A stretch of 64,000 nt of DNA from Nocardioides sp. SR21 (GCF_022761125.1 NZ_JAKWJR010000003.1:186001-250000); one strand, 5' to 3'; counted from the stretch's first letter, positions 1 through 9,066 are shown. Translations and numbers: made by a program. Notes: generated from the sequence alone by a model not told the origin.

Positions 1-3
1 GAC

Positions 4-2451
4 TCACGAGTGCGGGAACGCCTTGCGTACGGCGAGCTTGCGGGCCAGCTCGTCGGCCCGGTCGACCAGGCGTCGGCGTACCGAGAGGTCCAGCGTCTGG
101 TCGGCGGCAGCCGCGCGGGCGCGCTCGAGCAGGTCCTCGGAGAGGACGTTGCCCGGGAAGTAGAACTCCGCGGCGTCGGCCAGCACCCATCCGCTGCGCA
201 CCCTGACGGTCTCGGGAAGGTCGGTGAAGTACCTGTCGACGTACGGCGCCGTGATCGCCTCCTGCCCCCCGCGCCACATGCCCGAGGCCGCGGCCTCGAG
301 CTCGTAGTTGGGGACGTCGACCTCGCCGGTGAACCGCGCCCACGCCCAGGCCTTCGCCTCGGCGTCGGGCAGCGACGCGACGGCGAGCGTGTGCTCGACG
401 CGCGAGCGGGCGGTCGGCTCGGCGTCGAGCGCGCGCTGCAGCTCGTCGCGGTCGGCAGCGCCGATCGCGGCCAGCCGGACGAGCACCTTCCAGCGCAGGT
501 CGAGGTCCATGTCGATGCCGACCGGGGGCACGGCGAGCCAGCCGCGCAGGATCGCCTCGTCGTCGGCCGAGCGGATCGCCGCTCGCAGCGCGGCGAGCTG
601 GCGCTCGGAGCCCGGCGTGGCCGCGACCATCGCCTCGAGCGCTGCCTCGTGGACCCGCGCGGCAGCGCCCGTCGGGGCGAGCGGCACCACCCAGGAGAAG
701 ACCCAGGTCCAGGTCCGGCGCAGCGTGTCCTCCGGGTCCTCGACGGGCGGGCTGGCGACCACCAGGTCGAGCACGTCCGCCGGGTCGATGGCCGCGTTGT
801 GCAGGGCGCTGCGGACGTTGTTCCAGACCCCGGCGCGCAGGTGGCCGTCCTTGACGTCGGCCAGCAGCGGCACCAGGGAGCGGACGGTGGCCGGGTCGGC
901 CTGGGCGACCGCCCAGGTCTCGTCGTACGCGTCGATGACCACCGGCGCGCCCTCGGGCACCACGAACGGGGTCTCCGGCCCGGTGACCTCGACCGTCCGG
1001 TCCTCCCAGGCCCCGTCGACCGCGACCGCGGCGCGGAACGTGTGGGTGCGCTCGGCCGGGTGCTCCGCCGGAGGAGTACGCCGGATGACGCCCGCGGCAC
1101 GGTCCAGCACCAGCGCGTCGGGACCGGCGGTGCGCAGCCAGTTCGACGTGAACGACGACAGGTCGCCGGCGCCGGCCCGCTCCCAGCTCTCGAACAGGTC
1201 GTGCATGGTCGCGTTGCCGAAGCGGTGCCGCGTGAAGTGGTCGATGGCGCCCGCGAAGAACACGTCGTCGCCGAGCGTCGCGTTGAGCTGCTTGAGGACC
1301 GCGGAGCCCTTGGAGTACGAGATGCCGTCGAAGTCCTGCAGCGCGGCCGACGCGTCGAACGCGCCGTTGCCCGCGACCGGGTGCGTGCTCGGGCGCTGGT
1401 CGGCGACCAGGCCCCACTGGCGCCGGGCGTAGGCCATGTCGGACCAGACGTCGGCGTACTGCGTGACGTCGGCGGTGACGCGGTTGCCCATGTACTCCGC
1501 GAACGACTCGTTGAGCCACAGGTCGTCCCACCACTTCGGCGTGACGATGTTGCCGAACCACTGGTGGGCCATCTCGTGCGCCAGCGTGGTCGCCCGGGCG
1601 ATCCGCATGCCGCGGGTGACGCGCGAGGAGAAGATCAGCGGGTCGCGGAAGGTCACGCAGCCCGGGTTCTCCATCGCCCCGGCGTTGAACTCCGGCACGA
1701 ACGCCTGGTGGTAGTCGCCGAACGGGTAGCGGATCCCGAACAGCCGGTGGAACTCGTCGAAGCACTGCTTGGTCATCGTGAACAGCTCGTCGGCGTCCGC
1801 GTCGAGGTCCTTCGCGACGCTGGCCCGCGCGGACAGCCCGAGCGGGATGCCGTCGTGCTCGTCGCGGATCAGGTGGTACGGCCCGGCGACCAGCGTCACG
1901 AAGTACGTCGACAGCGGCTGGGTGCGCTCGAACTCCCACACCCCCTTCTCGGGGTTGGACCCGGGCGCGTTCCCGATCACCACCCAGTCCTCGGGAGCGC
2001 GGACGTGGAACGTGTACGGCGCCTTCAGGTCCGGCTGGTCGAAGCACGCGAAGATCGTGGGCGCGGCGTCCATGAACGACATGCCGTAGACGTAGCTCTT
2101 GCCGTCGGCCGGGTCGACGCTGCGGTGCAGCCCCTCGCCGTCATTGCGGAACGGCATCACGGCGTCGACGACCAGCTCGTTCGCGCCCGCGACGGTGTCC
2201 AGCGGCAGCCGGCCGCGCTCCAGCAGGTCCGGGTCCAGCACGACGCCGTTGAACCGGATCTCGTTGACCCGCGTCGGCTTCAGGTCGACGAACGTCGCCC
2301 CGCCGCGGCTGGTGAACCGGATCGTGGTCACGGAGCCGAAGGTCCTCTCGTCGCTCGCCAGGTCGAGGCGGATGTCGTACTCCTCGACGGTGAGGAGGTC
2401 GAACCTGGCGACGGCTTCGGTGTGCTGGAGGCTCTGGTAGGGGCTGGTCAC
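4..2451 (-). CDS. pepN: Aminopeptidase N, M1 family zinc metallopeptidase
   Basis: Cytosolic zinc aminopeptidase that removes N-terminal residues from peptides late in protein turnover. The 815-residue product has the exopeptidase motif GAMEN at about residues 258-262 and the zinc site HEMAH at about 292-296, followed by NESFAE, which supplies the third zinc ligand. The C-terminal half is the helical ERAP1-like domain. Length is normal for actinobacterial PepN (about 850). The start is GTG and the gene is complete, with its stop at the window edge. It diverges from the next gene with only 34 bp between start codons, so the two promoters must overlap. A downstream proteasome locus in the same window makes a role in peptide recycling plausible, but that link is inference. 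Confidence 0.95.
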   Translation of the reverse strand: MTSPYQSLQHTEAVARFDLLTVEEYDIRLDLASDERTFGSVTTIRFTSRGGATFVDLKPTRVNEIRFNGVVLDPDLLERGRLPLDTVAGANELVVDAVMPFRNDGEGLHRSVDPADGKSYVYGMSFMDAAPTIFACFDQPDLKAPYTFHVRAPEDWVVIGNAPGSNPEKGVWEFERTQPLSTYFVTLVAGPYHLIRDEHDGIPLGLSARASVAKDLDADADELFTMTKQCFDEFHRLFGIRYPFGDYHQAFVPEFNAGAMENPGCVTFRDPLIFSSRVTRGMRIARATTLAHEMAHQWFGNIVTPKWWDDLWLNESFAEYMGNRVTADVTQYADVWSDMAYARRQWGLVADQRPSTHPVAGNGAFDASAALQDFDGISYSKGSAVLKQLNATLGDDVFFAGAIDHFTRHRFGNATMHDLFESWERAGAGDLSSFTSNWLRTAGPDALVLDRAAGVIRRTPPAEHPAERTHTFRAAVAVDGAWEDRTVEVTGPETPFVVPEGAPVVIDAYDETWAVAQADPATVRSLVPLLADVKDGHLRAGVWNNVRSALHNAAIDPADVLDLVVASPPVEDPEDTLRRTWTWVFSWVVPLAPTGAAARVHEAALEAMVAATPGSERQLAALRAAIRSADDEAILRGWLAVPPVGIDMDLDLRWKVLVRLAAIGAADRDELQRALDAEPTARSRVEHTLAVASLPDAEAKAWAWARFTGEVDVPNYELEAAASGMWRGGQEAITAPYVDRYFTDLPETVRVRSGWVLADAAEFYFPGNVLSEDLLERARAAAADQTLDLSVRRRLVDRADELARKLAVRKAFPHS

Positions 2452-2485
2452 GCCGCCACCATATGTCCGGGCCTATCGTGGGCAC

Positions 2486-4183
2486 GTGGAGGAGGGCAAG
2501 CAGGCGCTCCTCGCCCTGATCCGCGAGTCGGTGATCGGCGAGGACCACGTCATGGAGACGCCGTACGGCCCGCGACGGGTGACGTACGCCGACTACACCG
2601 CGTCGGGCCGCGCGCTGGGCTTCATCGAGGACTTCATCCGCGACGAGGTGCTGCCGAGCTACGCCAACACCCACACCGAGTCCAGCGGCACCGGCCTGCA
2701 GACGACCCGGCTGCGCGAGGACGCCCGGGCGATCATCCACGAGTCGCTCGGCGGCGACGAGGACACGGTCGTGCTGTTCGCCGGCTCCGGGTGCACCGGG
2801 GCGATCGCGAAGCTGATCGGGGTGCTCGGGCTCCGCGTCCCGTCGGTGCTCGACGACGCCCACGCGCTCACCGAGCGGATCCCGCCCGCGCAGCGACCGG
2901 TCGTGTTCATCGGACCGTACGAGCACCACTCCAACGAGCTGCCGTGGCGCGAGTCGATCGCCGACGTGGTCACGATCCGCCAGGACATCGACGGCGGCGT
3001 CGACCTGAGTGACCTCGCCGAGCAGCTCGAGAAGTACGCCGACCGCCCGCTGCGGATCGGGTCGTTCTCCGCCGCCTCGAACGTCACCGGCATCGTGTCC
3101 GACACCGCCCGCATCGCCGAGCTCCTGCACGAGCACGGAGCCCTCAGCTTCTGGGACTTCGCCGCGGCGGCGCCGTACGTCGACATCACGATGGGTGCGG
3201 CGGAGGGCCGGCCGCTGTCGTACAAGGACGCGGTGTTCCTGTCGACGCACAAGTTCATCGGTGGGCCGTCGACCCCGGGCGTGCTGGCCGCGCGCCGCGA
3301 GCTGTTCGCGAACCGCGTGCCGGACGTGCCCGGCGGCGGCACGGTGTCGTACGTCAACGACGACGACCACGCCTACCTCGCCGACCCCACCCACCGCGAG
3401 GAGGGCGGCACGCCCGCGATCATCGAGTCGATCCGCGCGGGCCTGGTGTTCCAGCTCAAGCAGGCGGTCGGCACCGACACGATCCGCGAGCAGGAGGAGC
3501 GGCACCTGGAGCGCGCCGTCAGCGCCTGGCGCGACGAGCCGGGGATCGAGCTGCTCGGCAACCTCGACGCCGAGCGCCTCTCGATCGTGTCCTTCATCGT
3601 CCGCTCGCCCTCGGGCCGCTACCTCCACCACAACTACGTGGTCGCCCTGCTCAACGACCTCTTCGGCATCCAGTCGCGCGGCGGCTGTTCCTGCGCGGGA
3701 CCGTACGGCCACCGGCTGCTCGGCATCGACATCGACCGCTCCCACGAGTTCGAGCGCGAGATCACCGGCGGCTGCGAGGGCATCAAGCCGGGCTGGGTGC
3801 GGATCAACTTCAACTACTTCGTCTCCGACGCGGTGGTCGACTACCTCATCGAGGCGGTCCGCCTCGTCGCCCGCGACGGCTGGAAGCTGCTCGGCGACTA
3901 CTGCTTCGAGCCGACCTCCGGCCTCTGGCGCCACCGCGACGGCGTCGTCACCCCGCCGCTGAGCCTGCGGGACGTCTCGTACGCCGGCGGCCGCGCCTCG
4001 ATGCCCACGAACCGGGCCACCGGGGGAGAGGACCTGCTCACCGAGCACCTGCGCGAGGGGGCGGAGATCCTCGCCGCGGCCCCGTCGCCGGACCTGGCCT
4101 CGCACCCGGGTCACCTGAGCGCCGACTTCGAGCACCTGCGGTGGTTCGACCTTCCGGCGTCGAGCCTGCGAGAAGCCGAGTAG
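2486..4183 (+). CDS. Class V aminotransferase, cysteine-desulfurase-like
   Basis: PLP enzyme of the aminotransferase class V fold. The pyridoxal lysine is K256 in STHKFIGG, and a cysteine pair in GGCSCAGPYG (C401, C403) sits where cysteine desulfurases carry their persulfide cysteine. At 565 residues it is about 150 longer than NifS/SufS/IscS. The extra length is mainly the C-terminal part after the cysteine loop, ending in a low-complexity acidic tail. No suf or isc scaffold genes are adjacent, so a role in Fe-S assembly is unproven. The start is GTG, 34 bp from pepN. It could be a desulfurase or another PLP lyase; family assignment is firm, substrate unknown. Confidence 0.8.
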   Translation: MEEGKQALLALIRESVIGEDHVMETPYGPRRVTYADYTASGRALGFIEDFIRDEVLPSYANTHTESSGTGLQTTRLREDARAIIHESLGGDEDTVVLFAGSGCTGAIAKLIGVLGLRVPSVLDDAHALTERIPPAQRPVVFIGPYEHHSNELPWRESIADVVTIRQDIDGGVDLSDLAEQLEKYADRPLRIGSFSAASNVTGIVSDTARIAELLHEHGALSFWDFAAAAPYVDITMGAAEGRPLSYKDAVFLSTHKFIGGPSTPGVLAARRELFANRVPDVPGGGTVSYVNDDDHAYLADPTHREEGGTPAIIESIRAGLVFQLKQAVGTDTIREQEERHLERAVSAWRDEPGIELLGNLDAERLSIVSFIVRSPSGRYLHHNYVVALLNDLFGIQSRGGCSCAGPYGHRLLGIDIDRSHEFEREITGGCEGIKPGWVRINFNYFVSDAVVDYLIEAVRLVARDGWKLLGDYCFEPTSGLWRHRDGVVTPPLSLRDVSYAGGRASMPTNRATGGEDLLTEHLREGAEILAAAPSPDLASHPGHLSADFEHLRWFDLPASSLREAE

Positions 4184-4209
4184 AAGGTCAGGCGAGCAGT
4201 CGCGCGACC

Positions 4210-4243
4210 GAGGAACGAGGTCGCGGCCGACGTATCGAGGCCG
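4210..4243. repeat. Dispersed repeat, copy 1 (GAGGAACGA...GACGTATCG type)
   Basis: This stretch matches, at about 27 of 34 positions by eye, the reverse complement of 26256-26289. Shared blocks are GAGGAACGA, CGCG and GACGTATCG. Both copies are intergenic. Similar TATCGAG/GAGTAGC elements are common between genes in Nocardioides-like genomes (general knowledge). No function is visible. Confidence 0.55.
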
Positions 4244-4294
4244 TCCGGCAGCAGGCGAGCGATCCACCGCACGTTGCCGGGCAGCTCGTCGTCA

Positions 4295-4386
4295 CAGGTT
4301 CACCATGTGATGCAGGTGAACCGACACTTCTCATGGCGTGCAGACCATGTGAAGTGCAGGTTCGGCCACATCACATGGTGAACCTG
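4295..4386. repeat. 92-bp near-perfect palindrome
   Basis: The outer 18 bases (starting CAGGTTCACCATG, 4295-4312) are exactly the reverse complement of 4369-4386. The symmetry continues inward so that about 36 of 46 positions per arm pair. It sits in the 262-bp gap between two same-strand genes, 111 bp after one stop and 59 bp before the next start. As RNA it would form a very long hairpin, so it may act as a terminator; as DNA it could be a mobile-element relic. It differs in sequence from the other palindrome family in this window. Confidence 0.7.
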
Positions 4387-4445
4387 CGGCGGGAGGTACG
4401 ACGCCCCCACCGTAACCGCCGACGAACGCCGCTCGTTGCCTGCGC

Positions 4446-5681
4446 ATGGGACTCGCGATCAGGACGCTGGCGGCTGTGACGCTGCTGCTCGGCCTCGCCA
4501 CGCCCGCGAGCGCGGGTGACCAGCGCGCGGTGCTGGACCCCGGCCCCGACCTGCGCCGCGTCGTGTTCGTCGGCAACAACTGGGAGGGCACCGCCGACCT
4601 CCTCGCTCCCGGGAGCTTCGAGCGCCTCGGCCGCATCGACGTGGTGCCCGACAGGGAGGAGCGGATCCGGGAGATCGCGACCGACCCGTACCGACTCGCG
4701 TACTTCCTGGCGATCCGCGCGCTGATCGGTGAGGGCCACGACCAGTACGTCGACGACATGTACTCCTCGCCCGACGGCCGGCTGCTGGTCGTCTCCCGCC
4801 CGTCCTTCGCTGACGTCGTCGCGATCAGCCTCGACACCGAGGAGATCGTCTGGCGCTTCGAGGTCGACGGCGTCCGCTCCGACCACATGGCGATCTCGCC
4901 CGACGGCAGGCACGTGGTCGTCAGCGCCTCGACCGCCAACGTCGTCCACGTGCTCCGCGTCCGGGACGGCAAGGAGATCGGCCGCTTCCCGTCGGGCGGC
5001 TCGCCCCACGAGAACGTCTACATCGACGGCGGCAGGCGGATCATCCACGCCAGCATCGGCATGGTCTACAGCCCGCTCGACGACCCGGTGCTCGACCCGA
5101 CCAAGCAGGAGCGGCGGCTCCAGATCGTCGACGCGAGGACGTTCGAGGTGCTGCGCACCTACGACCTGCGGGCCGCGCTCGACGAGGCGGGCCTGGAGGA
5201 CACCAGCACCGCCGTACGCCCGATGACGCTCTCGCCGGACGACCGGAGCGTGTACTTCCAGCTGTCCTTCCTGCACGGGTTCGTCGAGATGGACCGCGCC
5301 ACCGGCAGGATCACCCGGGTCAAGAACCTGCCGAACCTGGTGCCGGAGATGCCCAGGGAGCAGTACCTCCTGGACTCCGCCCACCACGGCATCGCGATGA
5401 ACCCGAGCGGCACCAAGATCTGTGTCGCCGGGACGATGTCCGACTATGCGACGGTCGTTGACGCCGACACGCTCCGTCGCGGACCGCTGCTGAAGAAGGC
5501 GGACGGCAAGCCGTACTGGTTGACCCAGAGCTGGGACGGCCGGTACTGCTACATCTCGTGGAGCGGCACCGACGAGGTCGCGAAGATCTCGTACCGCACC
5601 CAGAGGGTCGTCAAGACGGTCCCGGTCGGCGACCACCCGCAGCGGGTGCGCAACGGCGTCGTACGACGTGGGTTCCTCTAG
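4446..5681 (+). CDS. Secreted beta-propeller protein (YVTN/WD-like repeats)
   Basis: The 411-residue product has a Sec signal peptide (residues 1 to about 23, a leucine/alanine-rich core ending PASAG). Repeats of the SPDGR-H-VVVS type (for example at the DGRHVVVSAS and DDRSVYFQ strands) follow and are typical of YVTN or amine-dehydrogenase-like seven-bladed propellers. Such proteins are exported and usually bind ligands or other cell-surface proteins; no catalytic residues can be named here. The ATG start directly precedes the signal sequence. It converges with the next gene, the two stop codons being adjacent without a gap. Confidence 0.75.
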   Translation: MGLAIRTLAAVTLLLGLATPASAGDQRAVLDPGPDLRRVVFVGNNWEGTADLLAPGSFERLGRIDVVPDREERIREIATDPYRLAYFLAIRALIGEGHDQYVDDMYSSPDGRLLVVSRPSFADVVAISLDTEEIVWRFEVDGVRSDHMAISPDGRHVVVSASTANVVHVLRVRDGKEIGRFPSGGSPHENVYIDGGRRIIHASIGMVYSPLDDPVLDPTKQERRLQIVDARTFEVLRTYDLRAALDEAGLEDTSTAVRPMTLSPDDRSVYFQLSFLHGFVEMDRATGRITRVKNLPNLVPEMPREQYLLDSAHHGIAMNPSGTKICVAGTMSDYATVVDADTLRRGPLLKKADGKPYWLTQSWDGRYCYISWSGTDEVAKISYRTQRVVKTVPVGDHPQRVRNGVVRRGFL

Positions 5682-6227
5682 TCAGCCGCGAGCGACGTAG
5701 TCGGACTTCGCGATCTCGTCGTTCGCCTCGGGCTTCACCTGGGCGTCCCGGTCCGCCTCGACCACCGCGATGAGGCGGAGCGCACCGTAGTTGCCCTTCG
5801 ACAGGCATCGCGACGGCAGGTCGAAGATGATCGTCGGGAGAGAGCCGGCGAAGCCCTGACGCAGCTTCAGCCCGGGGCACCGGAGCCGGGTGTTCTTGCC
5901 GGCGCCGTCGTCGGTGACCGCCTGGTCGAGCAGGAAGGTCCGGGACTTGCCGGCCGGCCGGAACCGGCTGACGATCCGCACCCCATCGCCCTGGCGCGGC
6001 TTGACGTTCACGAACAGGTCGCCGTCGCGGGTGGCGTCCTCGACGGTGAGCTCGATGCGGAGGTGCAGGTCGTTGTTGCTCGCGGTGAACCCGAGCAGGT
6101 CGAGCGGCGCCTCGGGACTGTCCCCCTGCGGGTCGGGAACGGTCACCTGCGCCGCGCCCGCGGGCGCGGCTGACAGTGCGAGGGCGGTGACGACGGAGAT
6201 TGCAACGGTGCCGAGAGCGCGCTTCAT
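5682..6227 (-). CDS. Secreted protein of unknown function
   Basis: The 181-residue product starts at the ATG that opens a clear signal peptide (MKRALGTVAISVVTALAL, cleavage after about AGA). The mature part begins VTVPDPQGD and is rich in beta-strand-like segments, with two cysteines late in the chain (RCPGLKL and SRCLSKG) that could form a disulfide. Its overall pattern resembles small exported actinobacterial proteins of unknown role. Longer upstream reading in the same frame lacks a credible start. It converges with the propeller protein, which is also exported. Confidence 0.7.
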   Translation of the reverse strand: MKRALGTVAISVVTALALSAAPAGAAQVTVPDPQGDSPEAPLDLLGFTASNNDLHLRIELTVEDATRDGDLFVNVKPRQGDGVRIVSRFRPAGKSRTFLLDQAVTDDGAGKNTRLRCPGLKLRQGFAGSLPTIIFDLPSRCLSKGNYGALRLIAVVEADRDAQVKPEANDEIAKSDYVARG

Positions 6228-6327
6228 GCAGGGAAGGTGCCTCGTGGCGCCGCCGCGAAACCTCGCGTCCTGGATCAAGCCCGTGGGCGCTCCGCGCACA
6301 CGAGGGCACGCCCTCCGGCTCAGGACA

Positions 6328-7323
6328 CTAGAGCCGGACCAGCATCTTCCCGGTGTTGTCGCCGCGGTGCAGGCCGAGGAACGCGTCGACGGCGTTGTCG
6401 ATCCCGTCGACGACGGTCTCGCGCCAGGTGAGGGAGCCGTCCGCGACCCAGCCGCCGGCGCGCTGGTAGAACTCCGAGGCGGCATCGCCGTGGTCGGTGA
6501 CGATGAAGCCGCGCAGCGTCAGGCGCTTGCTGACGAACATCATCATGTTGCGAGGGCCGGGGGAGGGCGCCTCGGCGTTGTACTCGGCGATCGCGCCGCA
6601 CGCGGCGATCCGCCCGAAGTCGGCCATCGCGAAGATCGCGGCCTCGAGGTGGTCGCCGCCCACGTTGTCGAAGTAGACGTCGACCGGCGCGTGCTCCCGC
6701 AGCTGCTTGCCGATCGGCGCGGCCTTGTAGTCCAGGGCGACGTCGAAGCCGAGCTCATCGGTCAGCCACGCGCACTTCTCGGGGCCACCGGCGGAGCCGA
6801 TCACCTTCGCGGCACCGAGCTGCTTGGCCATCTGGCCGGCGGCCGACCCGACCGCGCCGGCCGCGCCCGAGATGAAGACGGTCTCGCCCTCCTTCATCTC
6901 GGCGATCCGGGTGAGGCCGACGTACGCCGTCATCCCGGGCATGCCGAGGGCGCCGAGGTACGCCGACGCGGGGACCTGCGAGACGTCGACGCGGCGGACC
7001 GCGGCGGCCGGGAGCAGCGCGTGGGTGCGCCATCCGGCCTGGTGCAGCACGGTGTCGCCGACCGCGAGGTCGGGGGTGCCGGAGGCGACGACCTCGCCGA
7101 CCGCGCCGCCGTCCATGACGGCGTCGAGCCGGAACGGCGGCACGTACGACTTCACGTCGTTCATCCGGCCGCGCATGTACGGGTCGACCGACATGTACGT
7201 GTTGCGCACCAGCACCTGGTCGGGGCCGGGGTCGGGCAGCGTGGTCTCGACGGTCCGGAAGTCGTCCGGCGTCGGCCAGCCCTGCGGTCGGGAGGCCAGG
7301 TGGATCTCGCGTGCGGTCGTCAT
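6328..7323 (-). CDS. NADP-dependent oxidoreductase, zinc-independent MDR family (CurA-like)
   Basis: The 331-residue enzyme belongs to the medium-chain reductases related to leukotriene B4 12-hydroxydehydrogenase, prostaglandin reductase and E. coli CurA. Visible markers are the N-terminal YMSVDPYMRGRM segment, the Rossmann glycine motif in SGAAGAVGSAAGQ and the NVGGDHL segment. The zinc ligands of alcohol dehydrogenases are absent. Members reduce the double bond of alpha,beta-unsaturated carbonyls using NADPH. ATG start. It is followed downstream by the secreted protein on the same strand after a 100-bp gap. Confidence 0.9.
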   Translation of the reverse strand: MTTAREIHLASRPQGWPTPDDFRTVETTLPDPGPDQVLVRNTYMSVDPYMRGRMNDVKSYVPPFRLDAVMDGGAVGEVVASGTPDLAVGDTVLHQAGWRTHALLPAAAVRRVDVSQVPASAYLGALGMPGMTAYVGLTRIAEMKEGETVFISGAAGAVGSAAGQMAKQLGAAKVIGSAGGPEKCAWLTDELGFDVALDYKAAPIGKQLREHAPVDVYFDNVGGDHLEAAIFAMADFGRIAACGAIAEYNAEAPSPGPRNMMMFVSKRLTLRGFIVTDHGDAASEFYQRAGGWVADGSLTWRETVVDGIDNAVDAFLGLHRGDNTGKMLVRL

Positions 7324-7359
7324 ACCGCGATCCTGCCAAAGCCTCCCGAACCGCCGGCG

Positions 7360-7644
7360 TCAGCCCTGGAGGGCCAGGGCGAACTCCACCTTGCCGGTGG
7401 GGTCGACCGCGGCATCGAGGATCTTGTCCTCCAGGAGCACGGCCGCGGACTCCTCGACGTAGACGGTCGCTCCCGCCTGCTCGACGACCTGGTCGCCGGG
7501 TGCGCCCTCCTGGGCTGCGGAGATCGCGAACGCGGGCTCCGGTCCGGGCTCGGAGGTGATCCGGAGACCGGCGGTCTCGGCGACCCCGGGCTGCGAGGTG
7601 ATCTCGTTGACGATGGCACTGGCGTTCTCGGTGAGGGTGAGCAT
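7360..7644 (-). CDS. HesB/IscA-like protein lacking the Fe-S cysteines
   Basis: The 94-residue protein has the A-type carrier fold signature (MLTLTENASAIVNEIT, then AGLRITSE, then a C-terminal beta region ending EFALALQG). It contains no cysteine at all, so it cannot bind a cluster or iron in the way IscA/ErpA do. Such cysteine-free HesB-like proteins occur in actinobacteria without a known function. The ATG at 7644 aligns with the family start; the in-frame extension upstream is not credible. It is divergent from OsmC across a 109-bp gap with an inverted repeat. Confidence 0.75.
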   Translation of the reverse strand: MLTLTENASAIVNEITSQPGVAETAGLRITSEPGPEPAFAISAAQEGAPGDQVVEQAGATVYVEESAAVLLEDKILDAAVDPTGKVEFALALQG

Positions 7645-7667
7645 GCTCGCCTTCCACGTTGCGGTCA

Positions 7668-7708
7668 GTTGTCCTTCCACCGTGACAAATCGGGCGGAAG
7701 GAGACAAC
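7668..7708. promoter_or_regulatory. Candidate operator: inverted repeat in the hesB-like/osmC gap
   Basis: GTTGTCCTTCC (7668-7678) faces GGAAGGAGACAAC (7696-7708), which is its reverse complement except for two inserted bases. The repeat is central in the divergent gap, so a dimeric regulator there could control both genes. The regulator is not identifiable from this window. Confidence 0.4.
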
Positions 7709-7753
7709 CGGGCGCCGATCCCGGGCGTGTCGGCGGTCTGGCACGCTGTGCGC

Positions 7754-8197
7754 ATGACGACCTCGGAGACGAGCCCGGACACGCTGCGCCAGATCGACCT
7801 CACCAAGATGGGGGAGGGCCGCTACCGGGCCACGAACCAGCGCGGCGGCGTGCTCCCGATCGGCTCCGGCGCCGACCCGGACTTCACCCCGGTCGAGCTG
7901 CTGCTCGCGGCGCTGGCCGGCTGTGGCGCGATCGACGTCGACCTCATCACGGGCAAGCGCGCCGAGGCCACGTCGTTCGCCGTGCACGCCCAGGGCGACA
8001 AGATCCGCGACGAGCACGGCAACCGCCTGGTCAACCTCCAGATCACGTTCGACGTGCGCTTCCCCGAGGGCGCGGCGGGCGACCAGGCACGCGAGGTGAT
8101 GCCGCGCGCGCTCGCCCAGACCCGCGACCGCCTGTGCACGGTCGGCCGCACCGTCGAGGTCGGGAGCCCGGTCGAGTACGTCGAGGCGCCGCGGTGA
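7754..8197 (+). CDS. OsmC family protein
   Basis: The 147-residue protein has the OsmC/YhfA fold. The LLLAALAGCGAIDVD segment supplies the conserved redox cysteine that begins the central helix. OsmC and Ohr proteins reduce organic hydroperoxides through a pair of cysteines; the second is probably the late DRLCTVGRT cysteine. The ATG at 7754 fits the family N-terminus. The stop codon overlaps the GTG of the next gene by 4 bp, indicating translational coupling. Confidence 0.88.
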   Translation: MTTSETSPDTLRQIDLTKMGEGRYRATNQRGGVLPIGSGADPDFTPVELLLAALAGCGAIDVDLITGKRAEATSFAVHAQGDKIRDEHGNRLVNLQITFDVRFPEGAAGDQAREVMPRALAQTRDRLCTVGRTVEVGSPVEYVEAPR

Positions 8198-9066
8198 CGA
8201 GAGCCCGCTGGGCGCTGGGTCGCCAGGACGGGCGCCGTTTCGTCGTCACCGGCGCCAGCAGCGGGCTGGGCCTCGAGACCGCACGCGCGCTGGCCGCCGC
8301 GGGCGGCGAGGTGGTGCTCGCCGTACGCAACACCGACAAGGGTGGGACCGCGGCGCGGTCGATGACCGGCATGGTCGAGGTACGCCGCCTCGACGTCGCG
8401 GACCTGTCGTCGGTGCGGGAGTTCGCCGGCTCGGTCGGCCCCGTCGACGTGCTGGTCAACAACGCCGGGGTGATGGCGGTGCCGTACGGCCGGACCGTCG
8501 ACGGCTTCGAGACCCAGCTCGGCACCAACCACCTCGGCCACTTCGCGCTCACCAACCTGCTGCTGCCGTCGATCTCCGACCGTGTCGTGGTGATCTCCTC
8601 CGACGCGCACGCCCGCGGCGAGGTCGACCTCGACGACCTCGACTGGCAGCGCCGGCGGTACAAGCCGTTCCGCGCCTACCGCGCCTCGAAGCTGGCGAAC
8701 CTCCTGTTCCTGCTCGAGCTCGACCGGCGCCTGCGCGAGACCGGCTCGTCCGTCCGTGCCGTCGGCGCGCACCCCGGCTCGACGGCCACGTCGATCACCG
8801 GCAACACCGGCAACCGGTTCAAGACCTGGGTCGGCTCGTGGGGCCACAAGCTCGCCGGGATGCCGGTCGAGCGCGGCGCGCTGACCACGCTGTACGCCGC
8901 GACCGTGGACGTGCCCGGCAACACCTACATCGGCCCCGACGGCTTCCTGGAGATGCGCGGCTGGCCGACGGAGGTCGGCCGGAGCGCCACAGCCCGCGAC
9001 ACCGTCCTGGCGCGCGGGCTGTGGGAGCGTTCGGAGGAGCTGACCGGGGTCCGGTTCCCGCTCTAG
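8194..9066 (+). CDS. Short-chain dehydrogenase/reductase
   Basis: The 290-residue enzyme has the classical SDR markers: TGASSGLGLE for cofactor binding, NNAGVM, a catalytic serine in VVISSDAH, and YRASK with the catalytic tyrosine and lysine. The sequence style (DLDDLDW before YxxxK, and a long C-terminal part) matches the retinol-dehydrogenase/WW-domain-oxidoreductase-like subgroup. Substrate is unknown. The GTG start overlaps the osmC stop, so the two are probably co-transcribed. Its TAG stop shares a palindromic CTAG with the convergent cyclophilin gene. Confidence 0.88.
   Translation: MTRARWALGRQDGRRFVVTGASSGLGLETARALAAAGGEVVLAVRNTDKGGTAARSMTGMVEVRRLDVADLSSVREFAGSVGPVDVLVNNAGVMAVPYGRTVDGFETQLGTNHLGHFALTNLLLPSISDRVVVISSDAHARGEVDLDDLDWQRRRYKPFRAYRASKLANLLFLLELDRRLRETGSSVRAVGAHPGSTATSITGNTGNRFKTWVGSWGHKLAGMPVERGALTTLYAATVDVPGNTYIGPDGFLEMRGWPTEVGRSATARDTVLARGLWERSEELTGVRFPL

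Noticed and set aside
10..3012. A 1000-codon open frame on the plus strand opposite pepN
   Set aside because: Its translation is arginine/valine-rich with no domain, the mark of an antisense frame in GC-rich DNA; pepN explains the region fully. The same holds for other long frames opposite real genes.
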